From CAYSLZ01 sp964468355 (GTDB taxonomy: Bacteria > Patescibacteriota > Microgenomatia > UBA12405 > JAHJSD01), in contig CAYXSV010000033.1 in the NCBI GenBank assembly GCA_964468355.1, positions 1 to 16,467 on the forward strand: a DNA stretch of 16,467 nt, in the 5' to 3' direction. The notes beneath the pieces are model-generated. The model had not been told where the DNA came from, ran no database searches, and saw only the letters and a program-made list of their open reading frames with translations. The position numbers were made by a program, and so were the translations under genes. Shown here piece by piece: positions 5,424 through 12,819 of this stretch. The first letter of the stretch is position 1. Each line of letters starts with the position of its first letter.

Positions 5424-8114
5424 ATGGCGAAAAATAAATGGTGGAAAATTTTTGATATTCGAAAAAAGCGAAGGCGAAAGAGCCGCAAAAAGGGTTTACC
5501 GCTGAAGAAGCGTTTGATTTACTTTATTCCAATTGCGGCCTTTGTCGGACTGGCGTTATTCTTTTTTGTCTCTTTAGCCGCTTTTGCTTGGGTGGCAAAA
5601 GATTTACCGTCACCGGATAAAATAGTCAGGCGTGAAGGGTTTGCCACCAAAATATATGATCGGAATAATCAGTTGTTATACGATGTTTACCGTCAAGCAA
5701 AAAGAAGCCCGGTTTCCTTGGAAGACATCCCTAACGAACTAAAATGGGCAACAATTGCGATAGAAGATAAAGAATTTTATACCCATCCCGGTTTTAGTTT
5801 AAGAGGTTATTTAAGAGCAATGTATAAAATCGTTTTTGAACAAAAGCTTCAAGGTGGTTCAACGTTAACTCAACAGTTGGTAAAAAATGCCCTGCTTTCA
5901 TCTGAAAGAACAATAATTCGGAAATATAAAGAGTTAATATTAACTTTACAAATTGAGCGTAAATATTCAAAAGATGAAATTTTGCAAATGTATTTGAACG
6001 AGGCCCCGTATGGTGGTCCGGCTTGGGGGGTTGAAGCCGCCGCTGAACGTTTTTTTAATAAACCAGCCAAGGATTTAAATTTAGTTGAATCGGCTATTTT
6101 GGCTGGTTTACCTCAAAGACCGACAGCTTATTCCCCATACCGAGGTGAAGTATGGCAGGCAAGAACAAAAGATGTTTTAAGGCGAATGAGAGAAGACGGC
6201 TATATTACCGCCGAGGAACAAAAAAATGCTGTTGACCAATTAAGCGAAGTTACATTTGCTTCACCGGAAGGAATTTTGGAAGCACCTCACTTTGTTATGT
6301 ATGTTCGCAATATATTAGCTGAAAGATACGGTGATGAAATTGTAGAGGGAGGCGGTTTAAAAGTGACGACAACGCTTGATCTGGATTTTCATAAAAATGC
6401 TCAGGCGATAGTTTCGGAAGAGTTGGAAAAACTAGGCCAATTAAATATAACCAACGGCGCCTCAGTAGTTCTTGACCCTCAGTCGGGAGAAATTTTAAGC
6501 ATGGTTGGTTCCAAAGATTACGACAGTGAAGAAATAGACGGTAAGTTTAATGTCATTGGTCAGGGATTACGTCAGCCGGGATCGGCGATAAAACCGGTAA
6601 CTTATGTAACCGGTTTTAAAAAGGGCTATACCGCTTCAAAAATGATTATGGATGTGCGGACAGTATTTCCGATAAAAGGACAGAAAGATTATGTCCCCGT
6701 AAATTACGACGGAACATACCACGGTCCAATACAGGTTAGATATGCTTTAGGTAATTCTATTAATGTGCCGGCGGTTAAAATGTTAGCGATGGTTGGTTTG
6801 GAATCAATGTTAAAAACTGCTGAGGAAATGGGAATTTCTACTTTATCGCCTACTAAAGAAAATTTACAGCGATTAGGTTTATCGACAACCTTGGGCGGCG
6901 GGGACGTTGTCCCTTTGGAAATGGCCGGTGCTTACCTTGCTTTTGCCAACGGTGGGTTAAAACAGGAGCCGATAGCGATTTTAAAAGTTGAGGATAAAGA
7001 CGGAAAAGTGCTTTATGAACATAAAAATGTTACCGGGAAAAGAGTTTTATCGGAAGGAGAGTCCTTTTTAATAAGTGATATTTTATCTGACAACAGTGCC
7101 AGGGCTTTAACGTTTGGTCAGTCCTCAAGGTTGGTTATTCCCGGTCGTGAAGTAGCCGTAAAAACAGGTACTACCAATGACATGAAAGATAACTGGGCTG
7201 TTGGCTGGACACCGAACGTCTTAGTTTTGTCATGGGTGGGAAATAATGATAATTCGTCAATGAAGAGTGTTGCCTCCGGTATATCCGGTGCAACTCCAAT
7301 TTGGCAAAGAACAATGATTGAAGCAATTAACGAGTATGGATACGAATCGTTTCAAATGCCGGAGAATATTGTTTCTGCTGAAGTTGATGCCGTTTCCGGT
7401 TACCGGGCACATGACGGTTTTGAGTCAAGGACGGAATATTTCATTAAAGGAACCGAGCCCTCAGGTAAAGACCCGATTCACGTGTTATTAAAAGTTTGTC
7501 CCCAAACCGGACAGTTGGCTACTCCACCTCAAATTGCCCGTGGAGAATATGAAGAAAAAGAATTTTTCAAATTTAAAGAAGAAGACCCGGTTTCATGGGA
7601 CAATAAAAACCGTTGGCAGGAAGGAGTTTTAGGTTGGGTAGCAGCCCAGGATGAACCGCGGTATAATCCTCCGACTGAATATTGTGAAGTCGGTGGCACT
7701 ATTGATTTAGGTATTGAATCACCGGCTCATAAGTCAACTGTCGGCACAAAATTTACGGTTGAATTAAAAGTCAAAAGTATTTATGAAATTGATGAAGTTA
7801 AAGTTTACATTGATGGTGAAAAGAAAAAGACGTTTACTGAAAAACCTTATCAAATTGAATTGGAACTTGATGACGGTACTTACACTTTAAAAGCTGAAGC
7901 CGACGATGTTGAGGGAAATGAATTTAGCCGGGAAAGTGAATTTGGAGTCAATGTTCCTTGGGACTACTCCCCTTCTCCAACTCCGGAACCGACTGAAAAA
8001 GTTACTCCAACCCTGAAGCCGTCAAAAAAACCGGCCTCTACTTCTACACCAACACCGACTTCCGCTCCGGAACCTTCGCCAACTGAAGCTGTTACCGCTA
8101 CTCCAACGTCGTAA
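5424..8114 (+). CDS. Class A penicillin-binding protein (transglycosylase/transpeptidase)
   Basis: Bifunctional peptidoglycan synthase that polymerises lipid II and cross-links stem peptides outside the cytoplasmic membrane. Order of parts: basic cytoplasmic tail (1-30), membrane anchor (about 31-57), GT51 glycosyltransferase (about 80-250) with IEDKEFYTHPG (catalytic E114) and GGSTLTQQLVKN (144-155), then the transpeptidase domain with SAIK (S387, K390), SIN (445-447) and KTG (580-582). All catalytic motifs are intact. After about residue 680 come a linker, an Ig-like beta domain (about 764-846, ending EFGVNVPW) and a Ser/Thr/Pro-rich tail (849-896) likely to be extended outside the cell or to cross the wall. 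896 residues is longer than classic PBP1a because of these additions. It converges with pheT, 21 nt away. Confidence 0.96.
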   Translation: MAKNKWWKIFDIRKKRRRKSRKKGLPLKKRLIYFIPIAAFVGLALFFFVSLAAFAWVAKDLPSPDKIVRREGFATKIYDRNNQLLYDVYRQAKRSPVSLEDIPNELKWATIAIEDKEFYTHPGFSLRGYLRAMYKIVFEQKLQGGSTLTQQLVKNALLSSERTIIRKYKELILTLQIERKYSKDEILQMYLNEAPYGGPAWGVEAAAERFFNKPAKDLNLVESAILAGLPQRPTAYSPYRGEVWQARTKDVLRRMREDGYITAEEQKNAVDQLSEVTFASPEGILEAPHFVMYVRNILAERYGDEIVEGGGLKVTTTLDLDFHKNAQAIVSEELEKLGQLNITNGASVVLDPQSGEILSMVGSKDYDSEEIDGKFNVIGQGLRQPGSAIKPVTYVTGFKKGYTASKMIMDVRTVFPIKGQKDYVPVNYDGTYHGPIQVRYALGNSINVPAVKMLAMVGLESMLKTAEEMGISTLSPTKENLQRLGLSTTLGGGDVVPLEMAGAYLAFANGGLKQEPIAILKVEDKDGKVLYEHKNVTGKRVLSEGESFLISDILSDNSARALTFGQSSRLVIPGREVAVKTGTTNDMKDNWAVGWTPNVLVLSWVGNNDNSSMKSVASGISGATPIWQRTMIEAINEYGYESFQMPENIVSAEVDAVSGYRAHDGFESRTEYFIKGTEPSGKDPIHVLLKVCPQTGQLATPPQIARGEYEEKEFFKFKEEDPVSWDNKNRWQEGVLGWVAAQDEPRYNPPTEYCEVGGTIDLGIESPAHKSTVGTKFTVELKVKSIYEIDEVKVYIDGEKKKTFTEKPYQIELELDDGTYTLKAEADDVEGNEFSRESEFGVNVPWDYSPSPTPEPTEKVTPTLKPSKKPASTSTPTPTSAPEPSPTEAVTATPTS

Positions 8115-8135
8115 CAGGTTAGGGTGCGTGACGGG

Positions 8136-10016
8136 TTAAATCAGGTTAAATGCCTCTAGATGAATTTTTTTGGCGTGGGCGGCGGTGGTGTTGTAATAGT
8201 AAGCCCGGAAAGTGTATTTGTATTGTTTGTTTTTAGTTTGGTAAATATCAATTATTTCCAGTTTCCACATAATTTTAGAATCAATTTTGTTTTGATATTT
8301 TTTAATTAGTTTTTCCGGTTCAATTTTACTATCCAAGATGACGTTGGCATCAAGGTCAATAATTTGTCTGTTTAATTCAACGGCTTCTGCTTTTTGGATT
8401 TCGGGGTGATTCAAACTGATTTGCGGAACTTTTTGAATATGATTTAATAACTCGGTTAAATTAATTTCAATAAATTTTTTATTGTTAATTTTTTCAACCG
8501 AATGTTGGTAATCTCCCACCTTAAGTTTTTTTAATAATTTTTCAGCATCGGATTTTAAGGTTTCAAAATCCGGTTGATAAAAACCAACTGAGTAATTTTC
8601 TAGATATTTATTTTTATTTTGATAATATATTTTTCCGACTTCAAAAAACTTTTGGTCGGGGATTTTTAACTTTTTATATTGGATAGTTTGACGGTGCAGG
8701 GATGAGCCAATTGACATTCTAAGTAATGGAAATTCACTGTTGACGTTGTTCTCGGTATAAATCGGTTCGGTGTTTTCAGGTAGATAGTTTGGCTGGTGGA
8801 GTCTTTTTGGACGAATAATCGGCCACGATCGAATTTCGTCATAACCGAGGTTAATAAGAATATTTTTAACTGTTTCAATTAAGTAAAGTATTTTTGGGGT
8901 GATGTCCGGTAATTTTTCAGATGAAATCGGTTTATTGATAGGTATTTTGTCATAGCCGTAGAAACGAATAACTTCCTCGATTAAATCTTCTTCTAAATTT
9001 AGGTCTTTTCTTAGCGTTGACGGAATTACGCGGTAATGGTTATTTTCTTTGGTAACTTTACAATCTAATTTTTTTAATGTTTCCAGACCGAATTTTTCAG
9101 GGATTTCTATTCCTGCGTAATCAGACGGTTTTTGAGGATGGTAGTTAATCGTTGACGGTAATAATTTTTTTGGATAGTAATCAAAGGTTTTAGTGGAGAT
9201 TTGTCCACCGCAGTTTTCTAGAATTAATGAGATAAGATGATTAAAGGCGATTGGAATAAGCTCGGTATCAAGTTTCTTTTCCAGCCGGATGCTCGCCTCG
9301 GTAATTACATTCATATTTTTTGAATCCAACCGAACCCTTTGCGGATTATATATAGCCATTTCGACGATTGTTTCCGTTGTTTTTAAATCTATTGCTGTTC
9401 GTCGGCCGCCGATAGTGGATAAACTGGCTGAGCCGTTGGGGTCAGCGATGACCAATGTTCCGGATGGGATGTTAATTTTGGTTCCATCAAGGGTTGTAAT
9501 TTTATCCCGTCTGCTAGTGATTTTCCATTCCAATCGGTTTGAAACTTTTTGTGCATCAAAAGCGTGGCAGGGAATGCCGTAAATAAGCATGACATAGTTG
9601 GTTAAGTCAACCAAGGTATTGATGGAATTTATTTGGTGTAGATTTAAGAATTTTTTCAACCATACTGGAGAGGGTTTGTTGATAATATTTTTAATTTTCA
9701 AAGACATCAGCCGGTATACTTCCTTTTTTGCTGATACAGTGATGTTTGGTTTTTTTTTGCTTTTTCTTTGAGTGAGTTTTACTTTAGGGGTTTCAAGTTT
9801 AATATTGTATAGGACGCTTAGGTCTTTAGCTAAACCGTAGTAGCTTAAACAATCGCCGCGGTCTTTAGGTATTTCTAAATTAATTAATTTTTTTCCGTTA
9901 ATTTCTTCTACTCCTTCACATAGATGGCCGATTAAAGTTAAATCATCGGCTGTCTTTTCAGCCGGAAAGTTTAAATCGGGTAAAAATTCTTTAATTTTAG
10001 AATATATTATTTTCAT
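8136..10016 (-). CDS. pheT: Phenylalanyl-tRNA synthetase beta subunit, reduced form
   Basis: Beta chain of the alpha2-beta2 enzyme that charges tRNA-Phe. 626 residues against about 800 in most bacteria. Recognisable parts: N-terminal B1 half (1-40), then directly LEIPKDRGDCLSYYGLAKDL (48-67), the B3/B4 editing region with SINTLVDLTNYVMLIYGIPCHAFDA, the B5 segment DLNLEEDLIEEVIRFYGYDKIP, the catalytic-like domain with LLRMSIGSS and FFEVGKIYY, and an FDX-ACB-like C-terminus (about 560-626) ending soon after NTTAAHAK. The B2 EMAP-type tRNA-binding domain, about 110 residues in E. coli, is absent: the sequence steps from GVEEING straight to the NRADCL-equivalent. The catalytic-like domain and C-terminus are also trimmed. 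It starts 1 nt after the pheS stop, without an SD. Confidence 0.93.
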   Translation of the reverse strand: MKIIYSKIKEFLPDLNFPAEKTADDLTLIGHLCEGVEEINGKKLINLEIPKDRGDCLSYYGLAKDLSVLYNIKLETPKVKLTQRKSKKKPNITVSAKKEVYRLMSLKIKNIINKPSPVWLKKFLNLHQINSINTLVDLTNYVMLIYGIPCHAFDAQKVSNRLEWKITSRRDKITTLDGTKINIPSGTLVIADPNGSASLSTIGGRRTAIDLKTTETIVEMAIYNPQRVRLDSKNMNVITEASIRLEKKLDTELIPIAFNHLISLILENCGGQISTKTFDYYPKKLLPSTINYHPQKPSDYAGIEIPEKFGLETLKKLDCKVTKENNHYRVIPSTLRKDLNLEEDLIEEVIRFYGYDKIPINKPISSEKLPDITPKILYLIETVKNILINLGYDEIRSWPIIRPKRLHQPNYLPENTEPIYTENNVNSEFPLLRMSIGSSLHRQTIQYKKLKIPDQKFFEVGKIYYQNKNKYLENYSVGFYQPDFETLKSDAEKLLKKLKVGDYQHSVEKINNKKFIEINLTELLNHIQKVPQISLNHPEIQKAEAVELNRQIIDLDANVILDSKIEPEKLIKKYQNKIDSKIMWKLEIIDIYQTKNKQYKYTFRAYYYNTTAAHAKKIHLEAFNLI

Positions 10017-10017
10017 C

Positions 10018-11010
10018 TTAATTCGGTTTATAAGCTAAATTTCCACCTAATAGAGTTCGAATATCGTCTATATTGTATTTAGCCATTGCCCATCGGTCTA
10101 GTCCGAGACCAAAAGCAAATCCCCGCCACTGATTATGATTAATCCCGGCTTTATCCATAACTAAGGGATGAATAATACCCGCTCCTCCCATTTCAATCCA
10201 GCCGACGCCTTTACAAACGCGACACCCGCTGCCTTGGCAGTTAAAACACCGTAGGTCCATACCTAAACCCGGTTCCACTTCAGGATAATATTTACAACGA
10301 TAGCGGACGACAACTTTTTTTCCGTAGATATTTTTAAAAAGTAAATCCAATGTCCCGATCAAATCCTTCAGCGATATGTTTTTATTAACAGCTACGCCTT
10401 GATAGTGGTGAAAAATAAAGTGGTTGGTCGGATTAACTTTTTCATTGCGGTAGACTCTTCCCGGAAAGGCGGCTTTAAAAGGCGGTTTTTCGTTTTCAAG
10501 CAGTCGTGCCTCAATTGATGATGCCTGGGTTCTTAAAAGATAGTCTGGTTCTTGAATATATATAGTGTCCTGCATGTCCCGTGAAGGGTGGTTTTGTGGT
10601 ACATTTAGACGCTGAAAACAAAATTCGTCAGTTTCAATTTCCGGGCCGTCATATATTGAGAAACCTAAATTTTTAAAAAGCCGGTTCAGTTCTCGGCATG
10701 TAGTTGTAATTGGATGAAGATGGCCGAATTTTTTTAGTTGATATACTTCCTTTTTTTCAGATTTACTTTCAACAGATTTAACTTTTTTGGCTTGTTCAGC
10801 AAACAATTTTTCCAGTTTCTCTTTGGCCTTGTTTACTGCTTGACCGTATTCTTTTTTTTCTTCTTCAGGCAGTTTGGGAATTAGTTTCAGCGCGTTGTTA
10901 ATAATCCCCTGCCGACCGAAAATTTCTATCCGAATTTTTTCTAGTTCTTTTTTAGTCTCAACTTTTTTAATTTTGTTTTCAAGTTTTTTAATCTTTTTAT
11001 TAATATCCAT
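10018..11010 (-). CDS. pheS: Phenylalanyl-tRNA synthetase alpha subunit
   Basis: Catalytic class II subunit that forms Phe-adenylate and charges tRNA-Phe. 330 residues, normal length. An N-terminal coiled coil (about 1-85) is followed by the class II core: HLHPITTTCRELNRLFKNLGF (98-118), TQASSIEARLL, motif 2 GRVYRNEKVNPTNH (184-197), and motif 3 GFAFGLGLDRWAMAKYNIDDIR (297-318). A CxxC(4)CxxC cluster (C255, C258, C263, C266) sits in the strand-loop before GWIEMGG, as in a subset of bacterial PheS, and may bind zinc. The ATG is preceded by a strong GGGAGG with 8-9 nt spacing, embedded in a hairpin. It follows rplT in the same order as in E. coli. Confidence 0.97.
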   Translation of the reverse strand: MDINKKIKKLENKIKKVETKKELEKIRIEIFGRQGIINNALKLIPKLPEEEKKEYGQAVNKAKEKLEKLFAEQAKKVKSVESKSEKKEVYQLKKFGHLHPITTTCRELNRLFKNLGFSIYDGPEIETDEFCFQRLNVPQNHPSRDMQDTIYIQEPDYLLRTQASSIEARLLENEKPPFKAAFPGRVYRNEKVNPTNHFIFHHYQGVAVNKNISLKDLIGTLDLLFKNIYGKKVVVRYRCKYYPEVEPGLGMDLRCFNCQGSGCRVCKGVGWIEMGGAGIIHPLVMDKAGINHNQWRGFAFGLGLDRWAMAKYNIDDIRTLLGGNLAYKPN

Positions 11011-11018
11011 AAATAAAA

Positions 11019-11036
11019 ACCTCCCTTTCGGGAGGT
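11019..11036 (-). terminator. pheS leader hairpin: intrinsic terminator with embedded SD
   Basis: Read on the minus strand: ACCTCCC, GAAA tetraloop, GGGAGGT, then TTTTTATTT and the pheS ATG at 11010. A perfect 7 bp stem with a GNRA loop and U-rich tail is a factor-independent terminator design. Its 3' arm contains the GGAGG that would serve as the pheS SD. It would therefore either end transcription or hide the ribosome binding site, and must open for pheST expression. Confidence 0.8.
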
Positions 11037-11100
11037 AATCTTAAATTTTTAAAATAATCCCCTCCCCTAGTTTAGTTTAGTATAAACGGGTTTGAGGGAA
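11037..11100 (-). promoter_or_regulatory. pheST leader with competing anti-terminator segments
   Basis: Upstream of the hairpin, the minus strand carries AGGGGAGGGG (11068-11059), able to pair with CCTCCC of the hairpin's 5' arm, and further upstream TTCCCTC (11100-11094), able to pair with GAGGGGA of that same G-rich run. Thus pairs 1:2, 2:3 and 3:4 exclude each other as in an attenuator. A promoter-like TTAATA / 17 bp / TATACT (11102-11107 and 11079-11084) would start transcription between segments 1 and 2. A 13-codon frame (11113-11072) contains only one Phe codon and no SD, so a pheM-like leader peptide is not supported. No T-box core motif is seen. Confidence 0.5.
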
Positions 11101-11128
11101 TTATTAATCTCATGGTTTTATTTTAAAG

Positions 11129-11473
11129 TTAAGCTTTAGCTTTGTCAATAATTGTTTTAAAAGTTTCCGGGTCATTAACGGCAATTTCACTAAGCATTTT
11201 TCGGTTAAGGTTAATACTCTTCTTATTAAGCAGAAAAATTAATTTTGAATAGGTTAAACCTTCCTGCCGGGCCGCGGCATTGATTCTTTGTATCCAAAGC
11301 TTGCGAAAATCTCTTTTTCTAAGCTTCCGGCCGATATATGCATATTGTCCGGCTCTAAGAAGGGCCTGGTGGGCTACTTTAAATAACCGGCTTTTAGTCA
11401 TCCGATAACCTTTGGTTTGTTTAAGAACCTTTTTGTGTCTTTTTCTTCTGACGTTTCCTGTTTTAACTCTCAT
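11129..11473 (-). CDS. rplT: 50S ribosomal protein L20
   Basis: Large-subunit assembly protein. 114 residues, full length, opening MRVKTGNVRRKRHKKVLKQTKGYR, then the conserved SRLFKVAHQALLRAGQYAYIGRKLRKRDFRKLWIQRINAAAR core. The ATG overlaps the rpmI stop as TAATG. An upstream AGGTGA about 10 nt before the ATG, inside rpmI, is one of the few SD-like motifs in the window. L20 is known in other bacteria to repress its own operon by binding leader RNA; no such site is evident here. Confidence 0.98.
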   Translation of the reverse strand: MRVKTGNVRRKRHKKVLKQTKGYRMTKSRLFKVAHQALLRAGQYAYIGRKLRKRDFRKLWIQRINAAARQEGLTYSKLIFLLNKKSINLNRKMLSEIAVNDPETFKTIIDKAKA

Positions 11474-11628
11474 TATGCTTCACCTAATAATTTTTTAACC
11501 TTTCTAGCCATAGCACCGGTTACAAGAACCGGTTTTTTTCGCTTTTTATCCCAACGGTAAACTTTACCGTTTTTAATTTTAAATCTTTTTTTAACTGAAT
11601 TTTTAAGTTTTAATTTATTTTTGCTCAT
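11473..11628 (-). CDS. rpmI: 50S ribosomal protein L35 (short form)
   Basis: A 51-residue basic protein between infC and rplT, exactly where L35 belongs. It reads MSKNKLKLKNSVKKRFKIKN, then GKVYRWDKKRKKPVLVTGAM and ARKVKKLLGEA. The KRFK-x-KNGKVYRW element matches the L35 KRFKxTGxGKxxR signature, and the C-terminal KVKKLL helix is typical. Bacterial L35 is usually about 64 residues; here the N-terminal H/T-rich segment and the middle loop are shortened. The start lies 2 nt after the infC stop; the TAA shares a base with the rplT ATG. Confidence 0.88.
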   Translation of the reverse strand: MSKNKLKLKNSVKKRFKIKNGKVYRWDKKRKKPVLVTGAMARKVKKLLGEA

Positions 11629-11630
11629 TT

Positions 11631-12194
11631 TTAGATTGGATCCATTCTCATAATTAATCTTTTACCTTGTTTTTTTATTTTACCACTTTGTTGATAATGA
11701 TCCTTTAATTCTTCCTTTACCTTATCTAAAAGATCATAACCGAATTGTTTTTGAGTAATTTGCCTTCCCTTAAATCTGACAACTACTTTTAAAATATTAT
11801 TTTCTTCAGCAAACTTTTTTGCTTTTTTTAACCTGTATTTTAAATCAGCTTCTCCGATAAACGGACTTAGCTGAATCTCTTTAAGTTCGCTCGACTTTGA
11901 TTTTTTTTGAGCTTTTGACTGTTTTTTATCTTGTTCGTAAATAAATTTATTGTAATTAACAATTTTGGCTACTGGTGGCTTCGCTTTAGGAGCTACTTCC
12001 ACCAAATCAAGCTTTTTTTGAGCGGCAATTTTTTTTGCCTCCTTAAGGTCTACCACGCCTATTTGTTCGCCTTTATTATCAATTAAGCGTACTTCTTTTG
12101 CGTTTATTTGGTCATTTATTCTAAACCGGCGATTTCTATTGTTTCTATACACTAAACTGCGTTTAAGTTTATCATACCTGTTACTTTTTAACAA
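11631..12194 (-). CDS. infC: Translation initiation factor IF-3
   Basis: IF-3 controls start-codon and initiator-tRNA fidelity on the 30S subunit and prevents premature 50S joining. N-domain: RFRINDQINAKEVRLID through GVVDLKEAKKIAAQKKLDLVEVAPKAKPPVAKIVNYNKFIYEQ; C-domain: KEIQLSPFIGEADLKYRLKKAKKF through VVVRFKGRQI to KRLIMRMDP. No in-frame ATG precedes the N-domain. Candidates are TTG at 12194 (used here), GTG at about 12149 (giving VYRNNRNRRFRIND), or an ATT at 12206 that overlaps the previous stop as TAATT. A non-ATG start fits the known E. coli case, where IF-3 represses its own AUU-started message. No SD is seen at any candidate. Confidence 0.93.
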   Translation of the reverse strand: MLKSNRYDKLKRSLVYRNNRNRRFRINDQINAKEVRLIDNKGEQIGVVDLKEAKKIAAQKKLDLVEVAPKAKPPVAKIVNYNKFIYEQDKKQSKAQKKSKSSELKEIQLSPFIGEADLKYRLKKAKKFAEENNILKVVVRFKGRQITQKQFGYDLLDKVKEELKDHYQQSGKIKKQGKRLIMRMDPI

Positions 12195-12205
12195 TGGAGC
12201 TAAAA

Positions 12206-12784
12206 TTAACCGGCTGACCGGGCTGGTGAATGTTCACCGGATAGCAAATATTGAGCACCGCCTTTTTTACTGGAAAAATTAGACCAAAAGGCGCCTCTTT
12301 TTTTACCTTTATCTTTCCAAGCGCTGAGCCATAAATTAGCTTCTTCAACGTTTTTAATTAAATCTTTAACAAAACTGATTACATTTCTTAAATAGCTGAT
12401 ATCCGATTTTCCCGGGTTGATAATTGGTTTATGATAAGCTTCACGGATGTTACCTTCTAATTTTTTTCCTTTTTGGTTTAATTTTCCGGCTTCTTTTGCC
12501 AGCATTTTTTGAAGAATTTCTATTTCTTTTTGTGTTTCTCTTTTTTTATGGTTGTAAACTTCTTTTTCTAGGCGCTTAGTCTTTTGAAAATAGATATTTT
12601 CTTTTCTTTCTTTATCTCCTTGTTCCTTTTTATCCCTTTCGTTTTCAGCGCTGCCAGCTTCAGGATTATAAATTTCACCGGATTGTCTGAGCATTTCTAA
12701 AAAGCCCGGCGGTATATTTTTTTTTGCCTGTTTAGTTTGAGAATTATTCTTTTGATTTGAAAATAGGTCAGTTGCCTTTTTCAT
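12206..12784 (-). CDS. Conserved hypothetical protein, DUF5660-like
   Basis: A 192-residue, highly charged protein without membrane segment or signal peptide. The first about 110 residues are Lys/Glu/Gln-rich and helical, probably coiled coil at about 50-110. The C-terminal half is more ordered, with ISYLRNVISFVKDLIKNVEEA followed by NLWLSAWKDKGKKRGAFW, and ends GAQYLLSGEHSPARSAG. I recall this ending from a family of Candidatus (CPR) proteins registered as DUF5660, but could not check. It is the first gene of the infC-rpmI-rplT run, close upstream of infC, and has its own promoter. A role in translation or ribosome biology is inferred only from position. Confidence 0.75.
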   Translation of the reverse strand: MKKATDLFSNQKNNSQTKQAKKNIPPGFLEMLRQSGEIYNPEAGSAENERDKKEQGDKERKENIYFQKTKRLEKEVYNHKKRETQKEIEILQKMLAKEAGKLNQKGKKLEGNIREAYHKPIINPGKSDISYLRNVISFVKDLIKNVEEANLWLSAWKDKGKKRGAFWSNFSSKKGGAQYLLSGEHSPARSAG

Positions 12785-12790
12785 ATATAA

Positions 12791-12819
12791 ATTATACTAC
12801 AGGGCAATCAAGTGTTCAA
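12791..12819 (-). promoter_or_regulatory. Promoter of the DUF5660-infC-rpmI-rplT operon
   Basis: Minus strand: TTGAAC (12814-12819, inside the end of tig), 17 bp spacer, perfect TATAAT (12791-12796), then TTATAT and the ATG at 12784. The 6 nt gap between -10 and ATG equals that of the PBP gene, so the mRNA should begin at or very near the start codon. No SD. Confidence 0.65.

Noticed and set aside
9289..9595. Frames overlapping pheT on both strands
   Set aside because: pheT homology is continuous through this area; these frames have no promoter or recognisable motif.
11072..11113. 13-codon frame before pheS as a pheM-like leader peptide
   Set aside because: Only one Phe codon, no SD, and it overlaps the likely promoter; an attenuator peptide is not supported.
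11019..11128. T-box riboswitch before pheS
   Set aside because: No T-box core sequence and the leader is far too short for the specifier stem.
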